Positions 35,173-44,411 of a stretch of DNA of 64,000 bases are shown piece after piece. The stretch is taken from assembly GCF_002237595.1 (NCBI RefSeq), contig NZ_CP022529.1, positions 4,618,001-4,682,000 of the forward strand, in the 5' to 3' direction. This DNA comes from Labrenzia sp. VG12 (GTDB lineage: Bacteria; Pseudomonadota; Alphaproteobacteria; Rhizobiales; Stappiaceae). Under the pieces are notes generated by a model. The model was not told the origin of the DNA. It did no database searches and saw nothing but the letters and a program-made list of their open reading frames with translations. Numbering within the stretch: the stretch's first letter is position 1; every line of letters begins with the position of its first letter. Both the position numbers and the translations under genes were made by a program.

Positions 35173-36372
35173 ATGATGAGCGCAGTTGAACCGCAAAGTC
35201 CGGCAAGTGGCGAAAAAGCCGCTGAACCCGGACAATCCCAGGACGGGGAAGACCCGCAACAGACGAAGCCGCAGCGATCTGCGGCGTTTCTGAACCAGCT
35301 CAAACGTGTGCTGCGCTTGGGGCGACAATCGTCGAGCCTGCGTGAAAATCTCGAGGACGAACTCGCCCGCGAAGGCGGCGATGCCGCGTTTTCTCCCGAA
35401 GAGCGCATGTTGCTTGGCAACATTCTGAGACTTCGTGAACTCAGGGTGGATGACGTCATGATCCCGCGGGCTGACATTGACGCGGTCGATCTGGACACCA
35501 GTCTCAGCCGGGTGATGGAGCTCTTTCAAAAAAGCGGCCATTCCCGCATGCCGGTCTATGAGGAAACTCTGGACGACCCGCGTGGCATGGTTCACATCAA
35601 GGACTTGATGGCCTTCATCGCCGAAAGGGGTGCGTCCCGCCGGCCTGCAACTGCTGTGGAAAACGCGGCCGATGCAACCGAATTGCAACCAGGCTCTCAC
35701 AACGGCGCGGCCCGCAACGGCCACAACCAGCCGGATCTGGATCTGTCCTGTGTTGACCTGTCGGTGACGCTGGAGGAGACCGATCTGGTCAGAAACCTCC
35801 TGTTCGTGCCCCCATCGATGCCGGCAACCGATCTGATGACCAAGATGAAGGCCGATCGGATCCAGATGGCGCTTGTCATCGATGAATATGGCGGCACGGA
35901 CGGACTGGTATCTCTGGAAGACCTTGTCGAGGAAGTCGTCGGCGACATTGAAGACGAACACGACGAAGACGAGGAAGCCATGCTCGTCGCGGACGGGGAA
36001 GGGGTCTGGATCGCCGATCCGCGTCTGCCATTGGAAGATCTCGACACGGTGCTCGGGACGCGCCTGACAGGTGGTGAGATTTCGGAAGACGTCGATACGT
36101 TGGGCGGTCTGCTTTATGTCACGGTCGGTCGTGTGCCGGTGCGCGGCGAGTTGCTGTTCGTCCCGGAAGAGGTTCCTGGTTTCGAGTTTGAAGTCCTGGA
36201 TGCAGACCCGAGGCGCATCAAGCGTCTCAAGATCCGGCGCCGTCGCACTGAAGTGCGGCCACAGGAACTGCGCCGGCGGACAAAACGGCCGGAGCCGGCG
36301 GCGCAGGGCGATGCAAAGCAAGACCCGGAAGTGCCCTCAGCCAAGGTCGCAGCATCTGGCGGAAATGGCTGA
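35173..36372 (+). CDS. CBS-domain protein of the CorC/TlyC type
   Basis: A 399-residue protein with no transmembrane segment: two CBS motifs (VDDVMIPRADIDAVDLDTSL near residue 95 and LVIDEYGGTDGLVSLEDLVE near 236) and a C-terminal CorC/HlyC domain that ends near FEVLDADPRRIKRLKIRRRR. Between the CBS motifs is an unusual insertion rich in Asn, Ala and His (about residues 155-190). In related bacteria such proteins affect magnesium/cobalt efflux; the old name hemolysin is not supported by any sequence feature. It follows ybeY by about 35 bp. The long low-complexity tail after the CorC domain is rich in Arg, Pro and Ala. Confidence 0.9.
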   Translation: MMSAVEPQSPASGEKAAEPGQSQDGEDPQQTKPQRSAAFLNQLKRVLRLGRQSSSLRENLEDELAREGGDAAFSPEERMLLGNILRLRELRVDDVMIPRADIDAVDLDTSLSRVMELFQKSGHSRMPVYEETLDDPRGMVHIKDLMAFIAERGASRRPATAVENAADATELQPGSHNGAARNGHNQPDLDLSCVDLSVTLEETDLVRNLLFVPPSMPATDLMTKMKADRIQMALVIDEYGGTDGLVSLEDLVEEVVGDIEDEHDEDEEAMLVADGEGVWIADPRLPLEDLDTVLGTRLTGGEISEDVDTLGGLLYVTVGRVPVRGELLFVPEEVPGFEFEVLDADPRRIKRLKIRRRRTEVRPQELRRRTKRPEPAAQGDAKQDPEVPSAKVAASGGNG

Positions 36373-36477
36373 GTAGCGGCGTCTGTGCGGGGCGCGAACC
36401 ATTTTTGGCCTTGACCGTGCCTGTTTGAGCCGACAAACCTCCTGTCCGCGAAAGATCCGGAACGGGAAAGATCACAC

Positions 36478-38091
36478 ATGCACTGGTTGTCACACCGCCT
36501 GTCGGTCCTGCCAAACACTTTCCTGTTGGCTTGGGGCTGGCAGCGACGGGTCCTGTGTGTGCTCTGCGGGGCGCTGACCGCCCTGTCGCTACCGCCCCTG
36601 GAAGCATCTTTTGTTCTGCTGTTGAGTTTTCCCGGTCTCGTCTGGCTGCTGGACGGTGCTCTCGAACCCGGCTCCACCTGGCGTGAAAAGCTGCGTCGCG
36701 GATTTGCGATCGGCTGGATGTTCGGCGTCGGCTATTTTCTGGCCGGCCTGTGGTGGATTGGCGCGGCTTTCCTTGTCGAAGCCGATCGGTTTGCCTGGCT
36801 GATGCCGCTCGCCGTTCTGGCCATGCCGCTGGGCCTTGCCCTTTTCACGGGCCTGGGGGTGGCGCTGGCTGCCCTGTTCTGGTCGGACCGGTTTCGACGG
36901 GTCCTGCTTCTCGCAGCCTGCCTGACGTTGGCGGACTGGGTGCGTGGTCACGTGTTGACAGGGTTTCCCTGGAACAGCTTCGGATATGGGATCGCACGGT
37001 TCGAGGTTTTGTCTCAAACCGCCAGTCTTGTCGGTCTTTATGGCCTCAGCTTTCTGGCCGTCGCACTTGCCTCCACCCCTGCCCTTCTCGCGGATGTCAG
37101 GCCGTTGGGCCAGCGTTTGAAGGCGGTCGGCAGCGCTGTCTTCGTTCTGTGCGCGATGGCGGTCTTTGGCATGGTGCGGCTTTGGCAGCCCGCCCCGCCG
37201 GCAACCGACCTCGATATACGGATCGTACAGCCGGCCATCGCCCAGGAGGACAAGTGGCGGCCTGACCTGAGAGATGAGATTTTTCAGACCTTGCTGGACA
37301 TGTCGGAGGCTCCCCTGGGCGGAGCGGCGCGTGTCGGCCAGAAGCGACTGATCGTCTGGCCGGAATCGGCGGTGCCCTTCCTGCTGACGCAGGAGCCGGG
37401 CGCCTTGTTTCGCATCGGCAAGGCGCTTGGCAGTTCTTCAGAACTCGTCACCGGAGCCGTGCGCAGCGAGCCCGGGGCGGTTGGGACGTCCTATTACAAC
37501 AGTGTCTATGTTCTGGGCAGTGACGGCACGGTGCAGGGGATCTACGACAAGGTTCGTCTGGTTCCCTTCGGTGAATACGTTCCTTTTAAACCATTGCTGG
37601 AAACGCTTGGCATTACAAACCTGGCGGGTCCTCTGGAAGGGTTTGAGGCCGGTTATCAGCCGCGTGTGCTGAGCGTCTCTGAAAGTTTTAGTTTTCTACC
37701 CATGATCTGCTACGAGGCAATTTTTCCGGGCCTGCCTGGTGATGCCGCAGGTCAGCCGTCCTTTCTTCTGAACGTGACAAATGATGCCTGGTTTGGGCAA
37801 ACGCCGGGTCCCTATCAGCATTTCAGTCAGGCCCGCCTCAGGGCCATCGAGACGGGATTGCCGTTGATCAGGGCCGCAAACACCGGCATTTCCGCGATTA
37901 TTGACGGCCGAGGCTCCGTTGTTGCGCGCCTTGGTGTTTTTGAAACGGGACTGATCGACGGTCGGCTTCCGCAGAGGATAGGCAATACTCTCTACAGCAT
38001 TACAGGCGATCTGCCTGTGCTGATTGTTTCGATAATCCTTGTAGTATTTGCCAGTATTAGGCAATACAACCGCGATTCGCGCAAAAATTGA
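36478..38091 (+). CDS. lnt: Apolipoprotein N-acyltransferase
   Basis: Inner-membrane enzyme that adds the third acyl chain to lipoproteins. It has 537 residues: about six hydrophobic segments in the first 240 residues, then a periplasmic nitrilase-like domain. The catalytic triad is visible as Glu in LIVWPESAVPFLL near 297, Lys in YDKVRLVPFGEYVPF near 358, and Cys in FLPMICYEAIFPG near 411. It ends with a short hydrophobic tail. It precedes the HTH regulator/metK block in the usual alphaproteobacterial order. Confidence 0.95.
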   Translation: MHWLSHRLSVLPNTFLLAWGWQRRVLCVLCGALTALSLPPLEASFVLLLSFPGLVWLLDGALEPGSTWREKLRRGFAIGWMFGVGYFLAGLWWIGAAFLVEADRFAWLMPLAVLAMPLGLALFTGLGVALAALFWSDRFRRVLLLAACLTLADWVRGHVLTGFPWNSFGYGIARFEVLSQTASLVGLYGLSFLAVALASTPALLADVRPLGQRLKAVGSAVFVLCAMAVFGMVRLWQPAPPATDLDIRIVQPAIAQEDKWRPDLRDEIFQTLLDMSEAPLGGAARVGQKRLIVWPESAVPFLLTQEPGALFRIGKALGSSSELVTGAVRSEPGAVGTSYYNSVYVLGSDGTVQGIYDKVRLVPFGEYVPFKPLLETLGITNLAGPLEGFEAGYQPRVLSVSESFSFLPMICYEAIFPGLPGDAAGQPSFLLNVTNDAWFGQTPGPYQHFSQARLRAIETGLPLIRAANTGISAIIDGRGSVVARLGVFETGLIDGRLPQRIGNTLYSITGDLPVLIVSIILVVFASIRQYNRDSRKN

Positions 38092-38280
38092 GTTTTTTTA
38101 TTTGAGTTGAGTGAAGGAAGTGTGATACAACCGTGAAATAGCCGATTGAAGGTTATCACGTGTACAAGTGAAGGGTTGCGGGCACACTTCGATTTCCTGA
38201 GCCTGTGGGGGATTTCAGGGGAGCTTGTACTAACAAAAACGAGCGGACTTTCGCCGCCACAAAAAGAAAGAGCGACGCAG

Positions 38281-38685
38281 ATGCCCAGTAAAAAGTCACC
38301 GAATCCAATTGACATTCACGTCGGCAGCCGCGTGCGGTTGCGGCGCATGATGCTCGGCATGAGTCAGGAAAAGCTCGGCGAAGCCCTGGGCATCACCTTC
38401 CAGCAGATCCAGAAATACGAAAAAGGCACCAATCGCATCGGTGCCAGCCGGCTGCAGCACATCGCGACGATCCTCAAGGTGCCGGTCTCCTTCTTCTTCG
38501 AAGATGCGCCGGGAACCCCTGAAGAAGCAGAAGGATTTGGCGAAACCCAGCCGACGTCCTACGTCGTCGACTTCCTCTCGTCCTCTGAAGGCCTGTCCCT
38601 GAACAAGGCGTTTGTGCGCATTGAAGACCCAAAGGTCCGTCGCCGTATCGTCGACCTTGTGCGTTCCCTGGCCGGAGACGAGTGA
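38281..38685 (+). CDS. XRE-family HTH regulator next to metK
   Basis: A 134-residue protein with a Cro/CI-type helix-turn-helix: GSRVRLRRMMLGMSQEKLGE, then LGITFQQIQKYEKGTNRIGA and SRLQHIATILKVPVSFFFED, a well-known pattern in alphaproteobacteria. The C-terminal part is acidic and has no known ligand domain. The ATG at 38281 (MPSKKSPNPIDIHVG) is the standard start, although the ribosome site is weak. It lies directly upstream of metK in many alphaproteobacteria, suggesting control of methionine or SAM genes, but that is inference from location. Confidence 0.9.
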   Translation: MPSKKSPNPIDIHVGSRVRLRRMMLGMSQEKLGEALGITFQQIQKYEKGTNRIGASRLQHIATILKVPVSFFFEDAPGTPEEAEGFGETQPTSYVVDFLSSSEGLSLNKAFVRIEDPKVRRRIVDLVRSLAGDE

Positions 38686-38739
38686 TAAAAATGGCGCGCC
38701 AAGCTTGACGTGGCGGATAACTTCTAAGATTGATGCACC

Positions 38740-38767
38740 AGAAGCGGCGATGACATTCGCCGCTTCT
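38740..38767 (+). promoter_or_regulatory. Long hairpin in the metK leader
   Basis: AGAAGCGGCG (38740-38749) pairs perfectly with CGCCGCTTCT (38758-38767) across ATGACATT. A competing pairing of ATGAC (38750-38754) with GTCAT (38768-38772) would break it. It lies 31 bp before the metK start, whose ribosome site is AGAAGGA. No T-tract follows. A SAM-binding leader is possible, but I could not match it to the known SAM-II or SAM/SAH patterns. Confidence 0.4.
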
Positions 38768-38798
38768 GTCATATTCATTCCCAGAAGGACGATCGCCA

Positions 38799-39971
<1,173 letters not shown>

Positions 39972-40007
39972 GCTCGGCTTCAGAACGCTGTTCCCGTAAA
40001 AAAGTCA

Positions 40008-40041
40008 GATCGCCGGCTCAGCGCCGGCGATCTTTTGTTTT
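40008..40041 (+). terminator. Terminator after metK
   Basis: GATCGCCGGC (40008-40017) pairs perfectly with GCCGGCGATC (40023-40032), followed by TTTTGTTTT. It begins 36 bp after the metK stop and ends just before the repeat element at 40049. Confidence 0.88.
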
Positions 40042-40048
40042 GAAGTAG

Positions 40049-40318
40049 CTAGAGCATGTCCGCTCAATCTAGGATCATTTGATGTCGAAAAGCAGTTCAC
40101 TCGGCGAGGCGCGTCGCGAAGTGCGATGCGGTACATCGGTCAAGCGGCGTAACGCTGCCGATGGTCTGCTTTGCGTCACCCGGAGGGCCGGGCTTTTGCG
40201 TCCGCTGACCACGTTGGCTTGCGCTTGTGGTGGAACCACACCACCGCGCGCAACCCGCCTCGTCAGCAAACGCAACCGCACCGGTCAAATGAACCTAGAT
40301 TGAGTGGAAATGCTCTAG
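40049..40318. mobile_element. 270-bp MITE-like element with 34-bp terminal inverted repeats
   Basis: The left end (40049-40082) begins CTAGAGCATGTCCGCTCAAT and the right end (40285-40318), read on the minus strand, begins CTAGAGCATTTCCACTCAAT. The two 34-bp ends match at 31 positions. The interior is GC-rich and structured but has no transposase; the two ORFs in it (such as 40075-40281 on the minus strand) are Arg/Pro-rich and look non-coding. CTAG at both outer edges may be a duplicated target or part of the repeat. The right end touches the ATG of trmB directly. Size, long inverted ends and lack of coding fit a non-autonomous miniature transposable element or a palindromic intergenic repeat family. 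Confidence 0.7.
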
Positions 40319-41005
40319 ATGACTGACCGTTACGAAGGTTCCTTTTTCGGCCGCCGCAAGGGCAAGCCGCTCAGCCCGCGCCGCGAAGCGCTGATGGAAA
40401 CAGAATTGCCGCGTCTCGGCCTGGACCTGACTGTTCCCGCGCCGGCGGATCTCAAAGACCTGTTCGAGGCCGAGGTCGAGACCGTTTGCCTGGAAGTCGG
40501 CTTTGGTGGCGGCGAGCATCTGCTGCACCGGGCAAGGTCCTCTCCCAAGGTCGGGTTCATCGGCATCGAGCCTTTTGTCGGCAGCATGGCCAAGGCGGTG
40601 ACCGCCGTCGTCGAGGAAGAGCTCACGAATGTGCGCCTCTACGACGATGATGCGGTCAACGTGCTCGACTGGCTGCCCGAGGCAGGCCTCGATCTCGCCT
40701 ATCAGCTCTATCCGGACCCCTGGCCCAAGAAACGTCACTGGAAGCGGCGGTTCATCAACGAGCAGAACCTGGACCGCTACGCCCGGGCGATCAGACCGGG
40801 GTGTGAATTCCGGTTTGCCAGTGACATCGACACCTATATCGACTGGACACTGCGCCATTGCCGTGCGCATGCCGCGTTCGAGTGGATGGCGGAAACCGCT
40901 TCGGACTGGAAGACGCCCTGGGAGGGGTGGCCCGGAACACGATATGAAGCCAAGGCAATCCGGGAGGGGCGCATCGGCCGCTACCTGACCTTCAGGCGGG
41001 TCTGA
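40319..41005 (+). CDS. trmB: tRNA (guanine-N7-)-methyltransferase
   Basis: SAM-dependent enzyme that makes m7G46 in tRNA. It has 228 residues. It starts MTDRYEGSFFGRRKGKPLSP, a usual alphaproteobacterial N-terminus, then VCLEVGFGGGEHLLHRAR (SAM motif), GFIGIEPFVGSMAKAVTAV and the signature DLAYQLYPDPWPKKRHWKRR near residue 120. The inverted-repeat element ends at its first base, so the native ribosome site was replaced or displaced; GTGGAA within the element end (ten bases upstream) could serve as a weak substitute. Confidence 0.95.
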   Translation: MTDRYEGSFFGRRKGKPLSPRREALMETELPRLGLDLTVPAPADLKDLFEAEVETVCLEVGFGGGEHLLHRARSSPKVGFIGIEPFVGSMAKAVTAVVEEELTNVRLYDDDAVNVLDWLPEAGLDLAYQLYPDPWPKKRHWKRRFINEQNLDRYARAIRPGCEFRFASDIDTYIDWTLRHCRAHAAFEWMAETASDWKTPWEGWPGTRYEAKAIREGRIGRYLTFRRV

Positions 41006-41150
41006 GCCCTTCGACCTGGTGGCAGTTGCCGATCCTTTCCCGGCGCGGACTCATTTCTTTTTCGGGATTTCGGCACGGGCTCTTGCGTTTTTGACCGCTT
41101 TGGCGTTATACAGCCGGTGTTTCACCTCATACGGCTTGCCAAGCAGTTGA

Positions 41151-41184
41151 GAGTGGGCCCGCCGGGGACCCGCTCTTTTTTGTT
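41151..41184 (+). terminator. Terminator between trmB and rimP (possible attenuator)
   Basis: GAGTGGG (41151-41157) pairs with CCCGCTC (41169-41175, one G-T pair), with a GC-rich loop, followed by TTTTTTGTTT. It lies about 145 bp after trmB and 110 bp before rimP. A terminator in the leader of the rimP-nusA operon is common and often serves feedback control by NusA. Confidence 0.7.
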
Positions 41185-41292
41185 TAGGGCATGGCCGGAA
41201 ACAAACAACCTCGAGCAGGATTGCCCTATGTAAATCGTTGATCAGGCACATCTGATGCTCAAAGCCGGCAACGGCTGAACCAGGAGCCAAGT

Positions 41293-41886
41293 GTGAGCGC
41301 ACACGAACCGAGAATTGTGACGGAACAGGGCCTTGACGCCCGTGTTGCCGCGATTGTGGAGCCGGTCATCGAGGACCTCGGCTACCGGCTTGTGCGTACG
41401 AAGATCAGCGCGGCAAACGGCTGCACGCTGCAGATCATGGCAGAACGTCCCGATGGCACCATGACCGTCGAGGACTGTGAAACGATTTCGCGGGCGGTCT
41501 CTCCGGCGCTTGACGTTGAGGATCCGATCAACCGGGCGTATCATCTGGAAGTTTCCTCTCCCGGGATTGACCGACCGCTGGTGCGCGCCGGCGACTTCAA
41601 CCGTTGGGCAGGCCACGAGCTGAAGGTCGAGATGACCGTCATGCAGGATGGCCGCAAGCGGTTCCGGGGTACCTTGCTTGGCGCGGAAGACGGCACGGCG
41701 AAACTGCGCCTGCCGGACGTCAAGGAAGGTGAAGACGACACCGTCGACCTGCCTCTTAACGATATTGGCGAAGCCAGGCTGGTCTTGACGGACGATTTGA
41801 TTACCGCAGCTCTTCAGGCGGAAAAGGCGGCTCTAGCCGTGCGCGAAAGCGAGGATGAGCTGCTGCAGGACAACAAGCCCAACTGA
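41293..41886 (+). CDS. rimP: Ribosome maturation factor RimP
   Basis: Binds the 30S subunit during late assembly. It has 197 residues, longer than E. coli RimP because of a C-terminal acidic extension (AVRESEDELLQDNKPN). Core motifs are LGYRLVRTKI, MTVEDCETISRAVSPALDVE and YHLEVSSPGIDRPLVRAGDF. The start is GTG at 41293 with AGGAG upstream (41282-41286). It is first in the run rimP, nusA, ylxR, infB. The terminator-like hairpin upstream may act as a control point. Confidence 0.95.
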   Translation: MSAHEPRIVTEQGLDARVAAIVEPVIEDLGYRLVRTKISAANGCTLQIMAERPDGTMTVEDCETISRAVSPALDVEDPINRAYHLEVSSPGIDRPLVRAGDFNRWAGHELKVEMTVMQDGRKRFRGTLLGAEDGTAKLRLPDVKEGEDDTVDLPLNDIGEARLVLTDDLITAALQAEKAALAVRESEDELLQDNKPN

Positions 41887-41961
41887 GCTCTGTGCTCGGC
41901 GGCAAAGGAAGAAACGCGCCACGAACGACTGACGTGACCCTTGGCGCAAGAGGAGTGGAAT

Positions 41962-43614
41962 ATGGCAATCAGCGCGAACCGGCTGGAACTGCTGCAAATC
42001 GCTGACGCGGTCGCACGCGAGAAATCGATCGACCGGATGATCGTCATCAACGCGATGGAAGACGCGATCCAGAAAGCGGCCCGCTCCCGCTATGGTACGG
42101 AAACGGAAGTCCGGGCCGAGATCAATCCGAAAACCGGCGAGATCCGGCTGCAGCGCCTGTTACAGGTTGTCGAACACGTGGAAAACATCTCCACGGAGAT
42201 TTCCCTGACCGACGCGCAGGCGCGCAACCCGGAAGCCGGTCTCGGCGACTTCATCGCAGAACCGCTGCCGCCGCTCGATTTTGGCCGTATTGCAGCCCAG
42301 TCTGCCAAGCAGGTCATCGTGCAGAAGGTGCGCGAAGCCGAGCGTGACCGCCAGTACGAAGAATTCAAGGATCGCGTCGGCGAAGTCATCAACGGTGTCG
42401 TCAAGCGCGCCGAATACGGCAATGTCATTGTCGATCTCGGCCGCGGCGAAGGCATCGTGCGCCGGGACGAGCTGATCCCGCGCGAAATCTTCCGCACCGG
42501 TGACCGCATCCGTGCCTTCATCTATGACGTGCGCCGCGAACAGCGCGGTCCGCAGATCTTTCTGTCGCGCACCCATCCGCAGTTCATGGCCAAGCTCTTT
42601 GCCCAGGAAGTTCCGGAAATCTATGACGGTGTCATCGAGATCAAATCTGTAGCCCGCGACCCGGGCTCCCGTGCAAAGATTGCCGTGATTTCCAAGGACA
42701 GCTCCATCGATCCGGTTGGTGCCTGTGTCGGTATGCGCGGCAGCCGCGTCCAGGCTGTTGTCGGCGAGCTGCAGGGCGAGAAGATCGACATCATTCCGTG
42801 GAACGACGAAGCCGCGACCTTCATCGTCAACGCGTTGCAGCCGGCCGAGGTTGCCAAGGTCGTTCTCGACGAGGATGCCGAGCGTATTGAAGTCGTCGTT
42901 CCGGACGACCAGCTGTCGCTTGCAATCGGCCGCCGTGGCCAGAACGTGCGTCTGGCGTCTCAGCTGACCGGCTGGGCCATCGACATCATGACCGAGCAGG
43001 AAGAATCCGAACGTCGTCAGAAGGAATTCCTGGACCGTTCGCAGTTGTTCATGGAAGCGCTCAACGTCGACGAGATGGTTGGTCAGCTGCTGGCGACCGA
43101 AGGCTTCACCTCGGTTGAGGAAGTCGCCTATGTCGAGATCGAGGAAATCTCGATGATCGAGGGCTTCGACGACGACACCGCTGTCGAGATCCAGGCCCGT
43201 GCCCGCGACTACCTGAGCGAACTGGAAGCGAAACTCGACGAGGAGCGCATCGAACTTGGCGTCTCCGACGATCTTCGCTCGATTGACGGGCTGACCACGG
43301 CTATGCTTGTGGCTCTCGGCAAGGACGACATAAAGTCGATGGAAGACCTGGCGGGCTGTGCAGCGGACGATCTTGTCGGCTGGACGGAGCGCAAGGACGG
43401 CGAGACCAAACGCTTTGAAGGGGCGCTGTCGGATTTCGACATGTCCCGCGCAGAGGCGGAAAATGTCGTGATGGCGGCCCGTCTGGCGGCTGGCTGGATC
43501 ACGGAAGAAGAACTTGCCGCTCAGGCGGCCGAGCTGGAAGGTGACGAGGACGACGTCGAGGTCGTGGAAGTTGCCGAGGAAGAAGCGCCGGCTGGTGCGA
43601 TCTTGAACGGATAA
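41962..43614 (+). CDS. nusA: Transcription termination/antitermination factor NusA
   Basis: RNA polymerase-associated factor for pausing, termination and antitermination. It has 550 residues from ATG 41962 (AGGAG six bases upstream). The N-terminal polymerase-binding part starts MAISANRLELLQIADAVARE; S1 domain near 130-200 (GEVINGVVKRAEYGNVIVDL); KH region with SIDPVGACVGMRGSRVQAVV near 250 and LSLAIGRRGQNVRLASQLTG near 320. C-terminal repeats and an acidic tail (about 350-550) are typical of alphaproteobacterial NusA. A hairpin with stem TCTTCCGC/GCGGAAGA follows at 43643-43662. Confidence 0.98.
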   Translation: MAISANRLELLQIADAVAREKSIDRMIVINAMEDAIQKAARSRYGTETEVRAEINPKTGEIRLQRLLQVVEHVENISTEISLTDAQARNPEAGLGDFIAEPLPPLDFGRIAAQSAKQVIVQKVREAERDRQYEEFKDRVGEVINGVVKRAEYGNVIVDLGRGEGIVRRDELIPREIFRTGDRIRAFIYDVRREQRGPQIFLSRTHPQFMAKLFAQEVPEIYDGVIEIKSVARDPGSRAKIAVISKDSSIDPVGACVGMRGSRVQAVVGELQGEKIDIIPWNDEAATFIVNALQPAEVAKVVLDEDAERIEVVVPDDQLSLAIGRRGQNVRLASQLTGWAIDIMTEQEESERRQKEFLDRSQLFMEALNVDEMVGQLLATEGFTSVEEVAYVEIEEISMIEGFDDDTAVEIQARARDYLSELEAKLDEERIELGVSDDLRSIDGLTTAMLVALGKDDIKSMEDLAGCAADDLVGWTERKDGETKRFEGALSDFDMSRAEAENVVMAARLAAGWITEEELAAQAAELEGDEDDVEVVEVAEEEAPAGAILNG

Positions 43615-43746
43615 GTCAAGACGTGCAGGCCTGCGGGCACCATCTTCCGCTCTTGCGGAAGAAGGAGCTCCGGCAAGTGCGTTAGGCCAGTACCGCAGCC
43701 GTCCTGCACAAAGCAGGCCGGCCGGTTGGTCCGAAGGAGTGGCAGC

Positions 43747-44382
43747 GTGCCGAGGAAGAACGAGCCGACCGAACGGCAATGCGCCGTGACGAGGGAGGTT
43801 CAACCCGTCAGTTCGCTGATCCGGTTTGTGCTTGACCCGGAAGGTCAGGTGGTTCCGGATCTGAAGCGGGTGCTTCCGGGGCGCGGTGTTTGGGTGACGG
43901 CTGCGAAAGATGTCGTGGCCGTGGCCGAAAAAGACCGGAAGAAGGTATTCGGTAGGGGGTTCAAGACAGAAGCCCGTGTCGAACCTGGACTGGCAGAGCG
44001 GGTCGATGCGCTCATGGAACGGTCTGCGCTTCAGGCGCTCTCCATGACGCGAAAGGCCGGCGAACTGGTCACCGGTCACGCGAAGGTTGAAGCGGCTCTG
44101 CGGCGGGACACCGTCACCGGGCTGATCCATGCCTCGGACGCTGCAGAGGACGGGGTAAGGAAGCTGGCAGCTGTTGTTGCCGGCACTGAGGAACTGGCAA
44201 ACGGATGCCAAATCGTCCGTTTGTTCGATTCGGACCAATTGGATTTGGCATTGGGCCGGTCAAATGTGATACATGCTGCACTGCTTGCGGGGCAGGCCAG
44301 CGAAAACTTTTTGTCACGGGTGCGTGACCTGGAGCGTTTTCGCGGTTATTCCGTGGCACACGGCGACAAAGGCAGCGTCTGA
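43747..44382 (+). CDS. RNA-binding protein with YlxR and L7Ae domains
   Basis: A 211-residue fusion of two small RNA-binding units. The N-terminal YlxR (DUF448) part starts MPRKNEPTERQCAVTREVQP and includes RFVLDPEGQVVPDLKRVLPG and RGVWVTAAKD. The C-terminal half resembles the L7Ae/L30e fold (ALSMTRKAGELVTGHAKVEA, DTVTGLIHASDAAEDGVRKL). Fusions of the two occur in alphaproteobacteria. The start is GTG at 43747 with AAGGAG seven bases upstream. It lies between nusA and infB, the standard place, and probably takes part in transcription-translation coupling or ribosome work. Confidence 0.92.
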   Translation: MPRKNEPTERQCAVTREVQPVSSLIRFVLDPEGQVVPDLKRVLPGRGVWVTAAKDVVAVAEKDRKKVFGRGFKTEARVEPGLAERVDALMERSALQALSMTRKAGELVTGHAKVEAALRRDTVTGLIHASDAAEDGVRKLAAVVAGTEELANGCQIVRLFDSDQLDLALGRSNVIHAALLAGQASENFLSRVRDLERFRGYSVAHGDKGSV

Positions 44383-44411
44383 AAAGGTGGCTGCGCAGGA
44401 CTGAAGGCAAT

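Noticed and set aside
35173..36372. Hemolysin function for the TlyC-type protein
   Set aside because: The name comes from old annotation; the sequence shows only CBS and CorC-type domains and no membrane-lytic feature.
40075..40281. Transposase remnant inside the 34-bp inverted-repeat element
   Set aside because: The ORFs are Arg/Pro-rich and carry no DDE or Y1 motif; the element appears non-coding.
41051..41302. 83-residue basic ORF on the minus strand
   Set aside because: It runs across the trmB/rimP terminator, has no ribosome site and overlaps the rimP start. Only the last part looks protein-like.
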